64,000 nucleotides of DNA from Planctomycetota bacterium (GCA_016220085.1 JACRIN010000006.1:20208-84207), one strand, 5' to 3'. Numbered from the stretch's first letter, positions 53,713 to 63,610 are shown. Numbers and translations: made by a program. Notes: generated by a model not told the origin, from the letters alone.

Positions 53713-55380
53713 ATGTTGACCGCGTTGGCGTTCGTGCTCGGCGCGCTCCAAGCGCCCGAGCTTCCGTCCGAGACGGCCGTCGAGCGTCCGAAGCTCGTGG
53801 TGATCTTCGTCGTCGATCAGATGATCCCCGAGCACCTCGATCGACTGCGCGCGCACTGGACCGGCGGCTTCAAGCGCTTCGTCGAGCAAGGCCGGCGCTT
53901 CAGCGAGGCGCACTACGACTACGCGGGCACCGAGACGTGCCCGGGGCACACGACGCTCGGTACCGGGCGGATGCCTTGGAAGCACGGCATCGTCGCGAAC
54001 GACTGGCTCGCCCGCGAGGAGAACGCCGACATCTACTGCGTCGCCGACGCGGCGGTCGAGCCGGTGCGGCAGCTCGCGCGGCCCTATGCCGACGGCCGCT
54101 CGCCGCGCGCCATCCGAGGGCCCGGGCTCGCCGACTTCCTCGAAGCGGCCGACCCGAAGTAGCACACGGTGACGATCAGCACCAAGGACCGCGCGGCGAT
54201 CGGGCTCGGCGGCCAGCATCCCGACCTCGCGCTCTGGTGGGACCTCGCGGGAAGCGGCTTCATGACGTCGACGTGGTTCACCGGCGAGTTGCCGGCGTTC
54301 GTGCGCGCGTGGAACGAGGGTTGGGTCGAGCGAGCGCGCGCGAGCGATCTCGGCGCGAGTTGGGCGAGCTCGCTGCCGGAATCGCTCGACGGCACCCTGA
54401 CCGCCGCCGACGACCGCGTCGGCGAAGCCAACTTCCTCGACAAGCGCCACACCTTCCCGTACGACGCGCCCGACCTGTCGAAGCCTCCCGAGGACAAGCA
54501 GCGCGCGCAGTGGGCGAGTTTCGTCTACCACTCGCCGCTCTCGGATCGCTGGGTGCTCGAACTCGCCGGCCGCGCGGTCGAAAGCCTCGCGCTCGGCTCC
54601 GACGAGCACGTCGACTACCTCGGCGTGTCGTGCTCGGCGTGCGACATCGTCGGGCACGCGACGGGTCCGTACTCGCGCGAGGTGACCGACCTGCTCCTGC
54701 GCGACGATCGCGAGCTCGGAAAGTTCTTCGCGCTGCTCGACGAGCGCGTCGGCGCGGGTCGGTGGCTCGCGGTGCTCAGCGCCGACCACGGCGTGCTCGA
54801 ACTCCCCGAAGCGCTGCTCGCGCAGGGCGTCGACGCGGGCCGCGTCTCGTCCAAGGAGCTTTCGGCCGCGGTCAAGGGCGCGCGCGCCGCGGTGAAGGCG
54901 CGCTTCGGCGACGATTTCTTCGTCGATTCCGATGCGAGCGGGATCCGTTTCTCGGCCGAGCGCTTGCGCGCGGCCGGAGTGGCTCCGAAGGATGTCCGCG
55001 CCGAAGCCAAAGCCGCGTTCGCGGCCGCGGCGCCGTGGTGTGAGCGGGTGTTCACGTGGGACGAGCTCGCGGAGCTCGATCCCGCGAAACCGTGGCCCGA
55101 GGACCTTCGACTGCAGCGACACTCGTTCGAAGCGGAGCGCTCCGCCGACGTCCTCTTCCAGCCGCGGCGCGGTTGGCTGGTGTCCGTCGGTGTCGGCACG
55201 AGCCACGGAACCCCGCACCCGTACGACCGGCGAGTGCCGTTGGTCTTCCTGGGCGGTCGCGTCGTCGCGGGCGGCGATCCGCGCGCGGCTTCGCCGGCGG
55301 ACGTGGTGCCGACGCTGCTCGGAGAGTTGGGGCTCGCGCTGCCTGCGGAGCTCGACGGCCGACCGCTGCCGCTGCGGTGA
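53713..55380 (+). pseudogene. PafA-like alkaline phosphatase gene interrupted by one in-frame TAG
   Basis: Two ORFs (53713-54162 and 54169-55380) are in the same frame and together encode one alkaline phosphatase/phosphodiesterase of about 555 residues. The first contains the signal sequence, metal site LVVIFVVDQM, and the active-site threonine region DYAGTETCPGHTTLGTGRMP, then HGIVANDW. After a single TAG codon (54160-54162) the second resumes HTVTISTKDRAAIGLGGQHPDLALWWD, exactly where homologues continue. It also has the remaining metal-site residues (SACDIVGHATGP, LSADHGV, TSHGTPHPYDRRVPLVFLG). A TCG-to-TAG change is the simplest cause. Everything else is intact, so this is either a very recent nonsense mutation, a sequencing error or a readthrough site. 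It starts 4 bases after the sigma-54 activator stop. Confidence 0.85.
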
Positions 55381-55397
55381 TGGACGTCGGCGGGTGC

Positions 55398-55426
55398 TTG
55401 TCGACTCCGCGGCCCTCGACTAACCT
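55398..55426 (+). promoter_or_regulatory. Candidate promoter of the ExbBD energy-transduction operon
   Basis: TTGTCG and TAACCT are separated by 17 bases. This leaves a leader of about 300 bases before the ATG at 55733, in which I see no gene; a CACCGGTG palindrome lies within it. The ORF that crosses this leader has no recognisable features. Confidence 0.5.
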
Positions 55427-55732
55427 ATCCCGCCTCGAATTTCGGCCCGACGGTCGCCGACCTCGCGCTCGCGTAGCGCGGGACCGACGACCCCCGGTCT
55501 GGTTCGAGGTTCTCGTCGAATGGGTCAGGTACCGCGAGGTGCCGCCGCCGGTGGGGGAAGTGAAGGACGCGCTCCGATCGCTTCGCCCCTGTGTGAAACC
55601 GAACACCGGTGAGCGGGTAGGTCGCTCGGTCCTGCCTTACTCGACGCGAGCGATGCACGGCGGTCACCGTCTTCACCGTCGTCCTCACCTGCCCGCGGCC
55701 CCCCCTCTCGTCCACCCCGACGGAAGCGAACC

Positions 55733-57508
55733 ATGGCGTTCAATCCGGTTGACTACGTCAAACAGGCCTACCAGAACTCTCCCTGGGTAGTCATCTCGAT
55801 TGCCTTCCACGTCGTGCTCGGTGCGGGCGTGGTCGTGTTCGCGGTCTCCGAGAACAAGAAGGAGATCGAGATCCCTGTCACGGTGAACATGGCGAAGCGC
55901 CCCGACCCGCCGCCGGTCGTGGAGCAGCCCGAGGAGGCGATCGAGCGCAAGGCCGTGCCGAAGAACGAAGAGGCGGAGATCGTCACGTTCGAAGAGGACG
56001 CTTACATCCCGACGAACGATCCGCAGGAAGACCTGCACATGAAGCGCGGCGACCCGACCGCGGCCGAGAACCTGCCCCCCGGCGCGACCGGCGGCACGTC
56101 GATCGGCGTCGGTATCGGACCCGGCCACTACGGCACCGGCGTCCCGTCGACCTACGCTTCGCGCCGACCGGGCGGCGGCGGCAAGGGTCGCGGCGGCGGC
56201 GCGACGCAGGGCACGGAAGCCGCGGTGCTCGAAGGCTTGCGCTGGCTGATCCGCCACCAGCAAGAGGACGGCTACTGGAGCGCCGCGGAGGTGCTCGCGA
56301 AGTGCTCCGAGCTCGGTCCGAAGTGCGTTCCGATGGACCAAGCGGACTCGTACCAGCGGAACTTCGACGAGGGTCTGACCGCGCTGTCGCTGCTCGCCTT
56401 CCTCGGCGCCGGCTACGACAACACGTCGAAGCAGACACTCGTCGACGAGGCGATGGCGAAGCGCCACGGCATCGGCGACGTGATCAAGAACGGCTTGAAG
56501 TGGCTGAAGGAGCGTCAGAACGAAGAAGACGGCTCGTTCACCAGCCCGCGCGCGTTCATGTACAACGAAGCGCTCGCGGCGCTGGCGCTGTCCGAGGCGT
56601 ACGGCATGACCAACAGCCGTGCGTGGAAGGAACCTGCTCAGAAGGCGATCAACTTCCTGGTCAACGCCCAGAAGCCGAACCCCCAGAACTCGACAGGCTT
56701 GTGGGGCTGGCGCTACGCCTCGAAGCAGGACGTCATCGATCGTCGCGACCGCGGCGAGCTCGACCAGAACTCGTTCGAGGTCGAGATGCGCGACGCCGAC
56801 ACGTCGGTGACGACGTGGGTGGTGATGGCGCTGAAGTCCGCGTCGCTCGCGGGCCTCGAGGTGCCCGAGGATTCGATGAAGGGCGCGCAGGACTTCATCA
56901 CCTACGTCACCGCGAAGGACGGCCGCGTCGGTTATCTGATGCCCGACCAAGCGGGCGCCGATCTCGGCGGCCACGGCGACCAGTACAAGTACCACCCGGC
57001 GGTGATGTCGGCGCTCGGCATGCTCACCCGGACGTTCGTGTCCCACGACATCGACGATCCGGTGCTCGAACTCGGCGCGAAGTGGCTGGTCAAGGACCCG
57101 CCCGACATCGGCAAGGAGCGCCTGTCGATCGACTACTACTACTGGTACTACGGCTCGCTCGCGCTGAACCAGTTCGATGGTCCGGACAGCCCGCGCAAGT
57201 CGCAGACGTACTGGAACCAGTGGAACGAGCGGATGAAGGACTGCGTCCTCCAGCTCCAGGACAAGAGCACGGAGAACGACGTCTGCACCCGCGGCGGCTG
57301 GCTGACGCCGGACCGTTGGTCGCTCTCGGGCGGCCCGATCTACGCGACGGCGATCAACGTGCTGACGCTCGAGGTGTACTACCGCTACGGCAACGCGTTC
57401 ACGGGTCACGAGAAGGCCAAGAAGGCCGCGCCCTCCGATTCGCGCAAGAAAGACGCCAAGGGTGACAAGCCCAGCGAGCCCGCCAAGGAAGACGGCAAGG
57501 GCGAGTGA
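55733..57508 (+). CDS. TonB-like membrane protein with squalene-cyclase/prenyltransferase-like alpha toroid
   Basis: The 591-residue protein starts with a single membrane anchor (WVVISIAFHVVLGAGVVVFAV) and a Pro/Glu-rich periplasmic stretch (KRPDPPPVVEQPEEAIERK), as in TonB. After a Gly-rich linker an alpha/alpha-toroid of the squalene-cyclase fold follows from about residue 160: AVLEGLRWLIRHQQEDGYWSA, NEALAALALSEAYGM, AINFLVNAQKPNPQNSTGLWGWRYA and AINVLTLEVYYRYG. No catalytic DxDD motif is seen, so it is probably a binding module. The last 35 residues are Lys/Glu-rich. Similar proteins sit beside ExbB/ExbD in planctomycetes, as here, suggesting an energised envelope complex. Confidence 0.8.
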   Translation: MAFNPVDYVKQAYQNSPWVVISIAFHVVLGAGVVVFAVSENKKEIEIPVTVNMAKRPDPPPVVEQPEEAIERKAVPKNEEAEIVTFEEDAYIPTNDPQEDLHMKRGDPTAAENLPPGATGGTSIGVGIGPGHYGTGVPSTYASRRPGGGGKGRGGGATQGTEAAVLEGLRWLIRHQQEDGYWSAAEVLAKCSELGPKCVPMDQADSYQRNFDEGLTALSLLAFLGAGYDNTSKQTLVDEAMAKRHGIGDVIKNGLKWLKERQNEEDGSFTSPRAFMYNEALAALALSEAYGMTNSRAWKEPAQKAINFLVNAQKPNPQNSTGLWGWRYASKQDVIDRRDRGELDQNSFEVEMRDADTSVTTWVVMALKSASLAGLEVPEDSMKGAQDFITYVTAKDGRVGYLMPDQAGADLGGHGDQYKYHPAVMSALGMLTRTFVSHDIDDPVLELGAKWLVKDPPDIGKERLSIDYYYWYYGSLALNQFDGPDSPRKSQTYWNQWNERMKDCVLQLQDKSTENDVCTRGGWLTPDRWSLSGGPIYATAINVLTLEVYYRYGNAFTGHEKAKKAAPSDSRKKDAKGDKPSEPAKEDGKGE

Positions 57509-57531
57509 GCCGGCCCCCTCGAGCGACCTCC

Positions 57532-60432
57532 ATGAAGCAACGCTGGATCTCCCTGGCTTTCCTCGTCGCCACGACGAATGCCGCGCTCGGTCAGTCCGAC
57601 GCCGTGTTCGGCAAGGACGACGCCGATTTCGTCCAGCGCCTCACCGAGCGGGGCTACGGTGACCTGGCCGAGTCGTTCACCGCGGCGATGCGCAAGCGCG
57701 GTCCCATCGACAGCGCGGAGACGCTGAAGCTGATGGTGATCGACATCGCGCTGCGCTTGCAGAAGGTGCGCGACGAAGCCGACCTCCAGAAGCGCCGCGA
57801 CGAGCTCGACTCGATCTTGAAGGCCAAGCTCGATCTGATCTCGGCGTATCCGCGCCGCGAAGAGGCGGCGGGCGAGCGCAACAGCTTGCCCGAGGTCTAT
57901 CGCCTGCTCGGCGAAACGTACTCGTCGATGGTCGGCCAGGAAGAGAACCCCGACCGGAAGCGCGCGCTCAAGGACAAGGCTCAGGAGACCTTCACCGAGG
58001 CGAAGTCCGGCCTCGAGGCACGCCTCGAGGAGTTCCAGCGACTGCTCTCCGACCCCGGTGCGACCAACGTCGAGTACCTGAACGACCAGTTCATGCAGGC
58101 GCGGTACAACCTCGCCAAGACGTACTACTTCAACTCGAAGATCTACGCGCCGGACGAAGCCAGCCGCAAGGATCGCCTGAACAAGGCGGTCGCGGCGTTC
58201 GAGGACTTCACGCTCGACTATCAGAACACGAGCTTCCTCGGCTACGAAGCCTTCATCTACATGGGCTTCTGTCACCGCGATCTCGGGAAGATCGACGATG
58301 CGCTCGCCGACTACGACGAAGCGATCGGCCTGGCGTCGTCCTGGGACGACCCGAACAACCCGACCGATCCGAGCGAGCTGTACCCGATCCCGGAGGAGCT
58401 CCACGACGTAGTCGCCGACCTCACCGGCAACGCGACGCTCCAAAAGGTCAAGCTGCTCGCCGAGCAGAAGCAGGTCGAGGCCGCGAAGGAGCTCGCCGAC
58501 TGGTACTTCGCGCGGGTGCCGCGCGCGATCGAAGCGCGCGACGCGATGCCGATCTACGCGGCGCTCGCCGACGCGTACATCGACGCCGGCGAGACCGGCG
58601 CCGCGACCGCGGCGGCGAACAAGCTGATCGAGAGCGATCCGGACGGGCCGTGGGGCCGCAAGGGTCGTGACCTGATCTCGCGCCTGGTCGAAGGCGGCGG
58701 CAGCACGACGATGTCCGCGGAGAACCTGCTGCGCATCGCCGGCCAGATGGTCGGCAGCCAGAACTGGGATCGCGCGCTCTTCTTCGCCAACCTCGCGCGC
58801 GAAACGGCGCGCGGCATGCCGAACGAGACCGCGGTCGGTCCGCAGGCGCTCGAAGTCGTCGCTGCGGTGTACACGCGCCAGGAGCGGTTCCTGGAAGCAA
58901 CCGTCGCGTACGACGCGGTGTACGAGCTCTATCCGAAGTCCGAGCGCGCGCCCGAGGCGCTCTACTGGGCGAAGGTGTTCTACCAGCGGCTCTACGAGAA
59001 AGAGCGCCGCCAGTTCTTCAAGAAGCGCGTCGACGAGCGCAACGAGACGCTCGCTCGCGAGTTCCCCGACAGCCCGCGCGCCGTCGACGCGATCATGGGC
59101 GAGGGCGACGGCCTCGAAGCGAACAAGGAGTGGCTGAAGGCCGCGGACTTCTACAAAAAGTTCCGTCCGGGCCAGGCGGGTTACGAGCTCGGCCAGAGCC
59201 GCGCCGCGCGCTGCTACTTCGAATACGCCCGCGAGCTTTGGGGCAAGGAGAAGAAGGACGACGCGGTCTCCTACTTCAAGCAAGCGGACGAGCTCGCGAA
59301 GGCCTGCCAAGCGGAGCTCGACAAGCAGCGCGCCACGTCGCTCGACACCAACGTCACTCGCGTCGCATCGGATCTCGCGTTCACCGTCCGGGTGTTGCGC
59401 GCGACGATCGCTCTCCACGAAGCCGTCAACCGACCGCAGGACGTCTTCACGTTGCTCGGCGACGCCGAGAACGACCTCGCGAACACCCCGAAGAAGGTTT
59501 CGGCGGTCTGGAACCTGCGCATCACCGCGCTGCAGAGCCAGGGCAAGCTCGAGGAAGCCTGCGCGAAGCTCGACACGTTGATCGCCCAGGATCCGAACTC
59601 GGAGACGGTCGCCGCCGCCGCGGGCCAGGTCGCGCGCGCGCTCGACCGCGCGGGGCTCGAGCTCTTCGAGAAGGACGCGAAGTCGCGCGACGGCTTCACG
59701 CTATGGAAGCGCGCCGCCGACTACTACTGGCTCAGCGTCGCGCCCGAGTTGACCAAGACCGAGGGCGCGCCGGACGACCAGGAAATCGACAAGGTCGCGA
59801 AGCGCCTCTACCTGTTCGCGCTGGTCTTCAACGAAGTGCCCGAGAGGGTCGAGACCTTCGTCGGCGGCGACGAGCGCGCCGCGCGTCAGCCCGAGTACTT
59901 CGAGAAGGCCGTGCAGCTCTTCGACCTGCTCGCTTCGGTCAGCGCTTCCGAGGAGCGCACGGTGCTCCGCGCGCGTTGCTACGGCTTCCTCGCCAAGTTC
60001 GACGAAGCCGCATCCGCGCTCGATGGCCTGTTCGCCGAAGCGCGCTTCGTCGACACGTCGAGCGGCGCGCCGCGCATCAATTCGAAGGTCGCTCAAGCGC
60101 GTCCGCGCCTGATCTACGCGTTCCTCGACTGGGCGGTCGCCGACCTGCTCGCCGGGGCCGCCGCCAAGGACCAGCCGCGGATGGATCGAGCGCTCGACCG
60201 CTTCCGCGTCCTGCTCGCCGGCACCTCGCCCGAATCGGGCCTCTGGTGGGGCGCGAAGTACTACCAACTGCGCGGGCTCTTCGAAGCCGGCAAGTTCCAA
60301 GACACGACGCTGGTGCTGAACGACCTCGAGCGCAACAGCAACGAGGCGGACTGGTCCAAGTTCGGCTACGGCGACAAGCTCGTGAAGCTGCGCGACAAGC
60401 TGGTCGAGCTCGGTCACAAGCCCAAGAAGTGA
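57532..60432 (+). CDS. Large secreted TPR-repeat protein of the ExbBD operon
   Basis: The 966-residue protein has a signal peptide (MKQRWISLAFLVATTNAALG) and then many TPR-like helical repeats, for example LPEVYRLLGETYSSMVGQE, FIYMGFCHRDLGKIDDALADYDEAIG, EVVAAVYTRQERFLEATVAYDAVYELYPKSERAPEALYW and AYELGQSR-type segments. The ATG at 57532 is chosen because it starts the signal peptide; the GTG at 57505 overlaps the previous stop and adds nine unlikely residues. Its place between the cyclase-fold protein and a second TPR protein suggests a periplasmic scaffold for the same machinery. Confidence 0.8.
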   Translation: MKQRWISLAFLVATTNAALGQSDAVFGKDDADFVQRLTERGYGDLAESFTAAMRKRGPIDSAETLKLMVIDIALRLQKVRDEADLQKRRDELDSILKAKLDLISAYPRREEAAGERNSLPEVYRLLGETYSSMVGQEENPDRKRALKDKAQETFTEAKSGLEARLEEFQRLLSDPGATNVEYLNDQFMQARYNLAKTYYFNSKIYAPDEASRKDRLNKAVAAFEDFTLDYQNTSFLGYEAFIYMGFCHRDLGKIDDALADYDEAIGLASSWDDPNNPTDPSELYPIPEELHDVVADLTGNATLQKVKLLAEQKQVEAAKELADWYFARVPRAIEARDAMPIYAALADAYIDAGETGAATAAANKLIESDPDGPWGRKGRDLISRLVEGGGSTTMSAENLLRIAGQMVGSQNWDRALFFANLARETARGMPNETAVGPQALEVVAAVYTRQERFLEATVAYDAVYELYPKSERAPEALYWAKVFYQRLYEKERRQFFKKRVDERNETLAREFPDSPRAVDAIMGEGDGLEANKEWLKAADFYKKFRPGQAGYELGQSRAARCYFEYARELWGKEKKDDAVSYFKQADELAKACQAELDKQRATSLDTNVTRVASDLAFTVRVLRATIALHEAVNRPQDVFTLLGDAENDLANTPKKVSAVWNLRITALQSQGKLEEACAKLDTLIAQDPNSETVAAAAGQVARALDRAGLELFEKDAKSRDGFTLWKRAADYYWLSVAPELTKTEGAPDDQEIDKVAKRLYLFALVFNEVPERVETFVGGDERAARQPEYFEKAVQLFDLLASVSASEERTVLRARCYGFLAKFDEAASALDGLFAEARFVDTSSGAPRINSKVAQARPRLIYAFLDWAVADLLAGAAAKDQPRMDRALDRFRVLLAGTSPESGLWWGAKYYQLRGLFEAGKFQDTTLVLNDLERNSNEADWSKFGYGDKLVKLRDKLVELGHKPKK

Positions 60433-60472
60433 AAAGAACGCCTCCGACTCGATCTCCGAGCGTCCTCTCCAG

Positions 60473-61579
60473 ATGCAGAACTCCACGATGAAGACCTGGT
60501 TCGTCAGCCTCGCTGCGCTGCTCCTCGGCGCGTTTCTCTTCGCTCCTTCCGCCTTCGCGCAGAAGAAGGAGAAGGACGTCGTGCAGATCAAGGGCGGCAA
60601 GTCCGAGATCGGCAAGGTGACCGCCGAGGACTTCGCCGGCGTGTCGATCGAGATCAAGGCCGGCCAGACCAAGGTGATTCCCTGGGCGGAGGTCGCCAGC
60701 ATCGACTACAATAACCCGAGCGGCCTCAACGAGGCGCTCGAGGCGCTGAATTCGGGCAAGCTCGACGACGCGTTCACGCAGTTCGAAGCCCTCAAGAACG
60801 GCGCGGGTAAGACCCGTCCGGTGCTGCAACAGCATGCGCTCTACAACCGCGCGCTCGTGCTGCAGCGCCAGGGCAAGCTCGACGAAGCCGCCGCCGGCTA
60901 CAAGGAGCTCTTTGCGGCGTTCCCGCGCGGTCGCTACCTGCGCATGGCGGGGGAGAACTGGATCAACGCGCTCTTGACCAAGGGCGACGCGAACGCGGCC
61001 GAATCGGCGGTCGCGACGATCAACCTCGCCGCGCAGGGCGCGACCGGGGTCGAAGCGGACCTCGCGATGCTCAAGGGCCGGGTGTCCGAGAGCAAGAAGG
61101 GCTGGGCCGAGGCGCGCGCCGCGTATGAGGCCGCCGAGAAGGCCGCCGCCGCGGGGTCGAGCATCGCCCAGGAGGCGCAACTGGGTCGCGCCCGCTGTTT
61201 GATCGGCGAAGGTAAGCGCGCGGAAGCCGAGACGATCTTGAACGACCTCAAGAAGTCCGGCTCGTCGAACGTGGTGCTCGCCGGCGCTTGGAATGCGCTC
61301 GGTGAATTGCTGACGGAAGACGGCAAGTCGAAGCGCAATACCGAAGTGCTGCTCGACGCGCTGTACGCGCACCTACGCGGCGTCGTGCAGTACCAACCGC
61401 TTCCGGGCGAGCCGACGGTCGAGTACGAGCGTGCGCTCTTCGATGCCTCGGTGGTCTGCAAGTACATCTCCGAGGTCGAATCCAACGGCGACAAGAAGCG
61501 CACCTACAAGGCGCGCTCGGAAGAGAACCTCGCCCGTCTCAAGCGCGAGTTTCCGAACTCGCGTTTCCTCCCGAAGTGA
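60473..61579 (+). CDS. Secreted TPR-repeat protein of the ExbBD operon
   Basis: The 368-residue protein has a signal peptide (TWFVSLAALLLGAFLFAPSAFAQ). A short beta-type region (DVVQIKGGKSEIGKVTAEDFAGVSIEIKAGQTKVIPWAEVASIDY) resembles a small SH3-like module seen at the start of several planctomycetal proteins. TPR helices follow (ALYNRALVLQRQGKLDEAAAGYKELFAAFPRGRYL; EAQLGRARCLIGEGKRAEAETILNDLKK). ATG 60488 is an alternative start. It lies 90 bases upstream of exbB. Confidence 0.78.
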   Translation: MQNSTMKTWFVSLAALLLGAFLFAPSAFAQKKEKDVVQIKGGKSEIGKVTAEDFAGVSIEIKAGQTKVIPWAEVASIDYNNPSGLNEALEALNSGKLDDAFTQFEALKNGAGKTRPVLQQHALYNRALVLQRQGKLDEAAAGYKELFAAFPRGRYLRMAGENWINALLTKGDANAAESAVATINLAAQGATGVEADLAMLKGRVSESKKGWAEARAAYEAAEKAAAAGSSIAQEAQLGRARCLIGEGKRAEAETILNDLKKSGSSNVVLAGAWNALGELLTEDGKSKRNTEVLLDALYAHLRGVVQYQPLPGEPTVEYERALFDASVVCKYISEVESNGDKKRTYKARSEENLARLKREFPNSRFLPK

Positions 61580-61668
61580 AATACCTCTGATCGCGCCTCG
61601 GCCCCCGCCGCGGCGACCAGGGTCCCCCTGCTCCATCCCCAACTCGAACCCACACGACTGAGAGAAGA

Positions 61669-62394
61669 ATGAAGTCCTTCAAGCGACCCCTGATGTTCGG
61701 ACTGGCGGCGGTGGCCGTCGTCTTGGTGGCCAACACCGCCCTCGCCCAAGAGGCGGATCCGCACGGCGGCGGCAAGAGCTGGCTCGAACTGTTCGAGACG
61801 ACCGGCTTCGTCGGTTACTTGATGCTCGCGGTGTCGATCATCGGCGTGTCGCTCGTGGTCGAGCACTTGGTCAACATCCGTCGCGAGAAGCTCGCGCCGG
61901 CCTCGCTCGCGCAGGAGCTCGAAGCCCTGATCGACGAAGAGCAGTACGACGACGCGGTCGAGCTCTGCGACGAGGAAGGCGGCTACCTGTCGCACCTCAT
62001 CGGTTCGGCGTTGCGCATGCGCGCGGCCGGCTACGAGGAAATGATCCAGGGTCTCGAAGCGGCGGCGAACGAAGAAGCGTTCAAGCTGCAACAGAAGATC
62101 TCCTACCTGTCGCTGCTCGGCAACGTCGCGCCTCTGCTCGGCCTGCTCGGCACGGTGACCGGCATGATCAGCTCGTTCCAGGCGATCGAGAAGCTCAAGT
62201 CGCCGACGCCTGGTGACCTCGCGAAGGGCGTGTACGAGTCGCTCGTGAACACGACCATGGGTCTGTTCCTCGCGATCGTGTTCTTGACGGCCTACTTCCT
62301 GTTCAAGAACAAGGTCACCAAGATGACCCTGTCGATCAACCTGCAAGCGGTCGACATGCTGAAGCACCTCGCGGTCAACGCCAAGGGCCACTGA
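61669..62394 (+). CDS. exbB: MotA/TolQ/ExbB proton-channel family protein
   Basis: The 241-residue inner-membrane protein uses the proton gradient together with ExbD. It has a signal-like N-terminus (FGLAAVAVVLVANTALAQ), TM segments (FVGYLMLAVSIIGVSLVVEHLV; ISYLSLLGNVAPLLGLLGTVTGMISSFQ; MGLFLAIVFLTAYFLFKNKV) and the family signature region GLLGTVTGMISSF...ESLVNTTMGL. An extra N-terminal signal sequence before TM1 is common in planctomycetal and Bacteroidetes ExbB-type proteins. It is followed by two ExbD genes. Confidence 0.95.
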   Translation: MKSFKRPLMFGLAAVAVVLVANTALAQEADPHGGGKSWLELFETTGFVGYLMLAVSIIGVSLVVEHLVNIRREKLAPASLAQELEALIDEEQYDDAVELCDEEGGYLSHLIGSALRMRAAGYEEMIQGLEAAANEEAFKLQQKISYLSLLGNVAPLLGLLGTVTGMISSFQAIEKLKSPTPGDLAKGVYESLVNTTMGLFLAIVFLTAYFLFKNKVTKMTLSINLQAVDMLKHLAVNAKGH

Positions 62395-62446
62395 TCTCGT
62401 CCCGTCCCGAACCGCTCCTTGAGTCCATCCACCTCCGGTACGAAGC

Positions 62447-62995
62447 ATGAAGAAGCGCAAGAAGGCAGAGTGCGGCGAGCCGCCGATGTGCAACCTGATC
62501 GCGATGGTCGACATCATGTTCCTGTTGCTCTTGTTCTTCATGCTCGGCGCGGACATGGGTCGGCGCGAGTTGGCCGAGCTGGTCCTGCCGAAGGCGGATC
62601 AGGTCAAGCCGGAAGACAAGAAGGACGACGTGAAGGACGTTTACACGACGATCAACGTCCACCACAGGTACCCCGAGGGCGGCTTCCGCTGCGCGGTCAA
62701 CGAGGAGGGCGGGGTTTGCCGCGAGTCGGATCACTGGCTCTACGCGATCCGCGGACGCGAGTACACGGCGGCCGACATCAAGCCGCGCCTCGACGAAGAG
62801 GCGGCGGAAGCGATGGAGACCGAGATCGACCCCGCGGCCGGACAGCTTCTCTCCCGGCGCAAGGTGTTGATCCGCGCCGACCTCGCGGCTCCGTTCGGAG
62901 ACGTGAACAAGCTGATCGAGCTCTGCGGCACGGCCAAGCTCTACAAGATCGAAGTGGCGGCGGCGCAACCGCCGCCCGAAGAGATGGGCCAGTGA
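62447..62995 (+). CDS. exbD: ExbD/TolR family protein, first of two
   Basis: The 182-residue protein has one N-terminal membrane helix (NLIAMVDIMFLLLLFFMLGADMG) carrying the family aspartate in MVDIMF, needed for proton use. The long periplasmic domain includes two cysteines (FRCAVNEEGGVCRES) that may form a disulfide, and an ExbD-like end (KVLIRADLAAPFGDVNKLIELCGTAKLYKIEVAA). It is longer than typical ExbD (about 140 residues) because of an insertion near residues 65-100. It lies 52 bases after exbB. Confidence 0.9.
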   Translation: MKKRKKAECGEPPMCNLIAMVDIMFLLLLFFMLGADMGRRELAELVLPKADQVKPEDKKDDVKDVYTTINVHHRYPEGGFRCAVNEEGGVCRESDHWLYAIRGREYTAADIKPRLDEEAAEAMETEIDPAAGQLLSRRKVLIRADLAAPFGDVNKLIELCGTAKLYKIEVAAAQPPPEEMGQ

Positions 62996-63046
62996 GCCCC
63001 GTTCTCGTCGCCCAACTCAACCCCTGATAGCAAGAAGGAGCTTCTC

Positions 63047-63508
63047 ATGGCCGGCGGTGGCATGGATGAAGACAACCCAGTCGCGATCAACGTAACGCCT
63101 CTGATCGACGTCATTTTCTGTCTCTGTGTGTTCTTCATGTGCTCCTTCCGCTTCAAGCAGTTGGAGGGCAAGTTCGACACCTGGTTGCCCAAGGGGAAGG
63201 GCAATCAGGGCGTCAGCGCGGCGACCGACATCCTCAAGGAAGTCCGCATCGCGATGTTCTGGGACAAGGACACGCAGAAGACGATTCGTCGCATGGGCAC
63301 CCGCGAAGTGCGCAGCAACGACGAGCTTCAGACGCTGATCCGCGATTCCTACCGAGACCTCGTGCTAGCGAACAACCCCGACGCGCCGGTGACGATCGAC
63401 GCGCAGGCGGCGGTGCCGTGGAACGAAGTGATCACGGTGGTGAACATCTGCAAGCGCGAGAAGATCGAGAAGATCGAGTTCGCGCTCGGGGCGCCGCCTC
63501 CGCAGTAG
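63047..63508 (+). CDS. exbD: ExbD/TolR family protein, second of two
   Basis: The 153-residue protein has the classic ExbD start (NVTPLIDVIFCLCVFFMCSFRF) with the conserved aspartate in LIDVIF, and a periplasmic domain ending VTIDAQAAVPWNEVITVVNICKREKIEKIEFAL. Two ExbD proteins with one ExbB are common in planctomycetes and Bacteroidetes and may form a heteromeric stator. AAGAAGGAG upstream fixes the ATG at 63047. It is the last gene before a strong terminator. Confidence 0.93.
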   Translation: MAGGGMDEDNPVAINVTPLIDVIFCLCVFFMCSFRFKQLEGKFDTWLPKGKGNQGVSAATDILKEVRIAMFWDKDTQKTIRRMGTREVRSNDELQTLIRDSYRDLVLANNPDAPVTIDAQAAVPWNEVITVVNICKREKIEKIEFALGAPPPQ

Positions 63509-63573
63509 GCGCGCCGCTCCGGCGGCGTGGGTCCGAGAGCGCAGGGGGCGCCGAACCACGCCGCAGAACCCAC

Positions 63574-63610
63574 AGCTCGCGGCGCTCCGCACGGAGCCCC
63601 GCGAGCTTTT
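63574..63610 (+). terminator. Rho-independent terminator after the ExbBD operon
   Basis: AGCTCGCGG pairs with CCGCGAGCT; inside, GCTCCG pairs with CGGAGC around CA, and the stem ends in TTTT. This is the clearest terminator in the window. Confidence 0.85.

Noticed and set aside
54160-54162. Pyrrolysine or programmed recoding at the in-frame TAG
   Set aside because: No pyl genes or downstream structure are visible here; a point mutation or sequence error is simpler. Kept as a finding only for checking.
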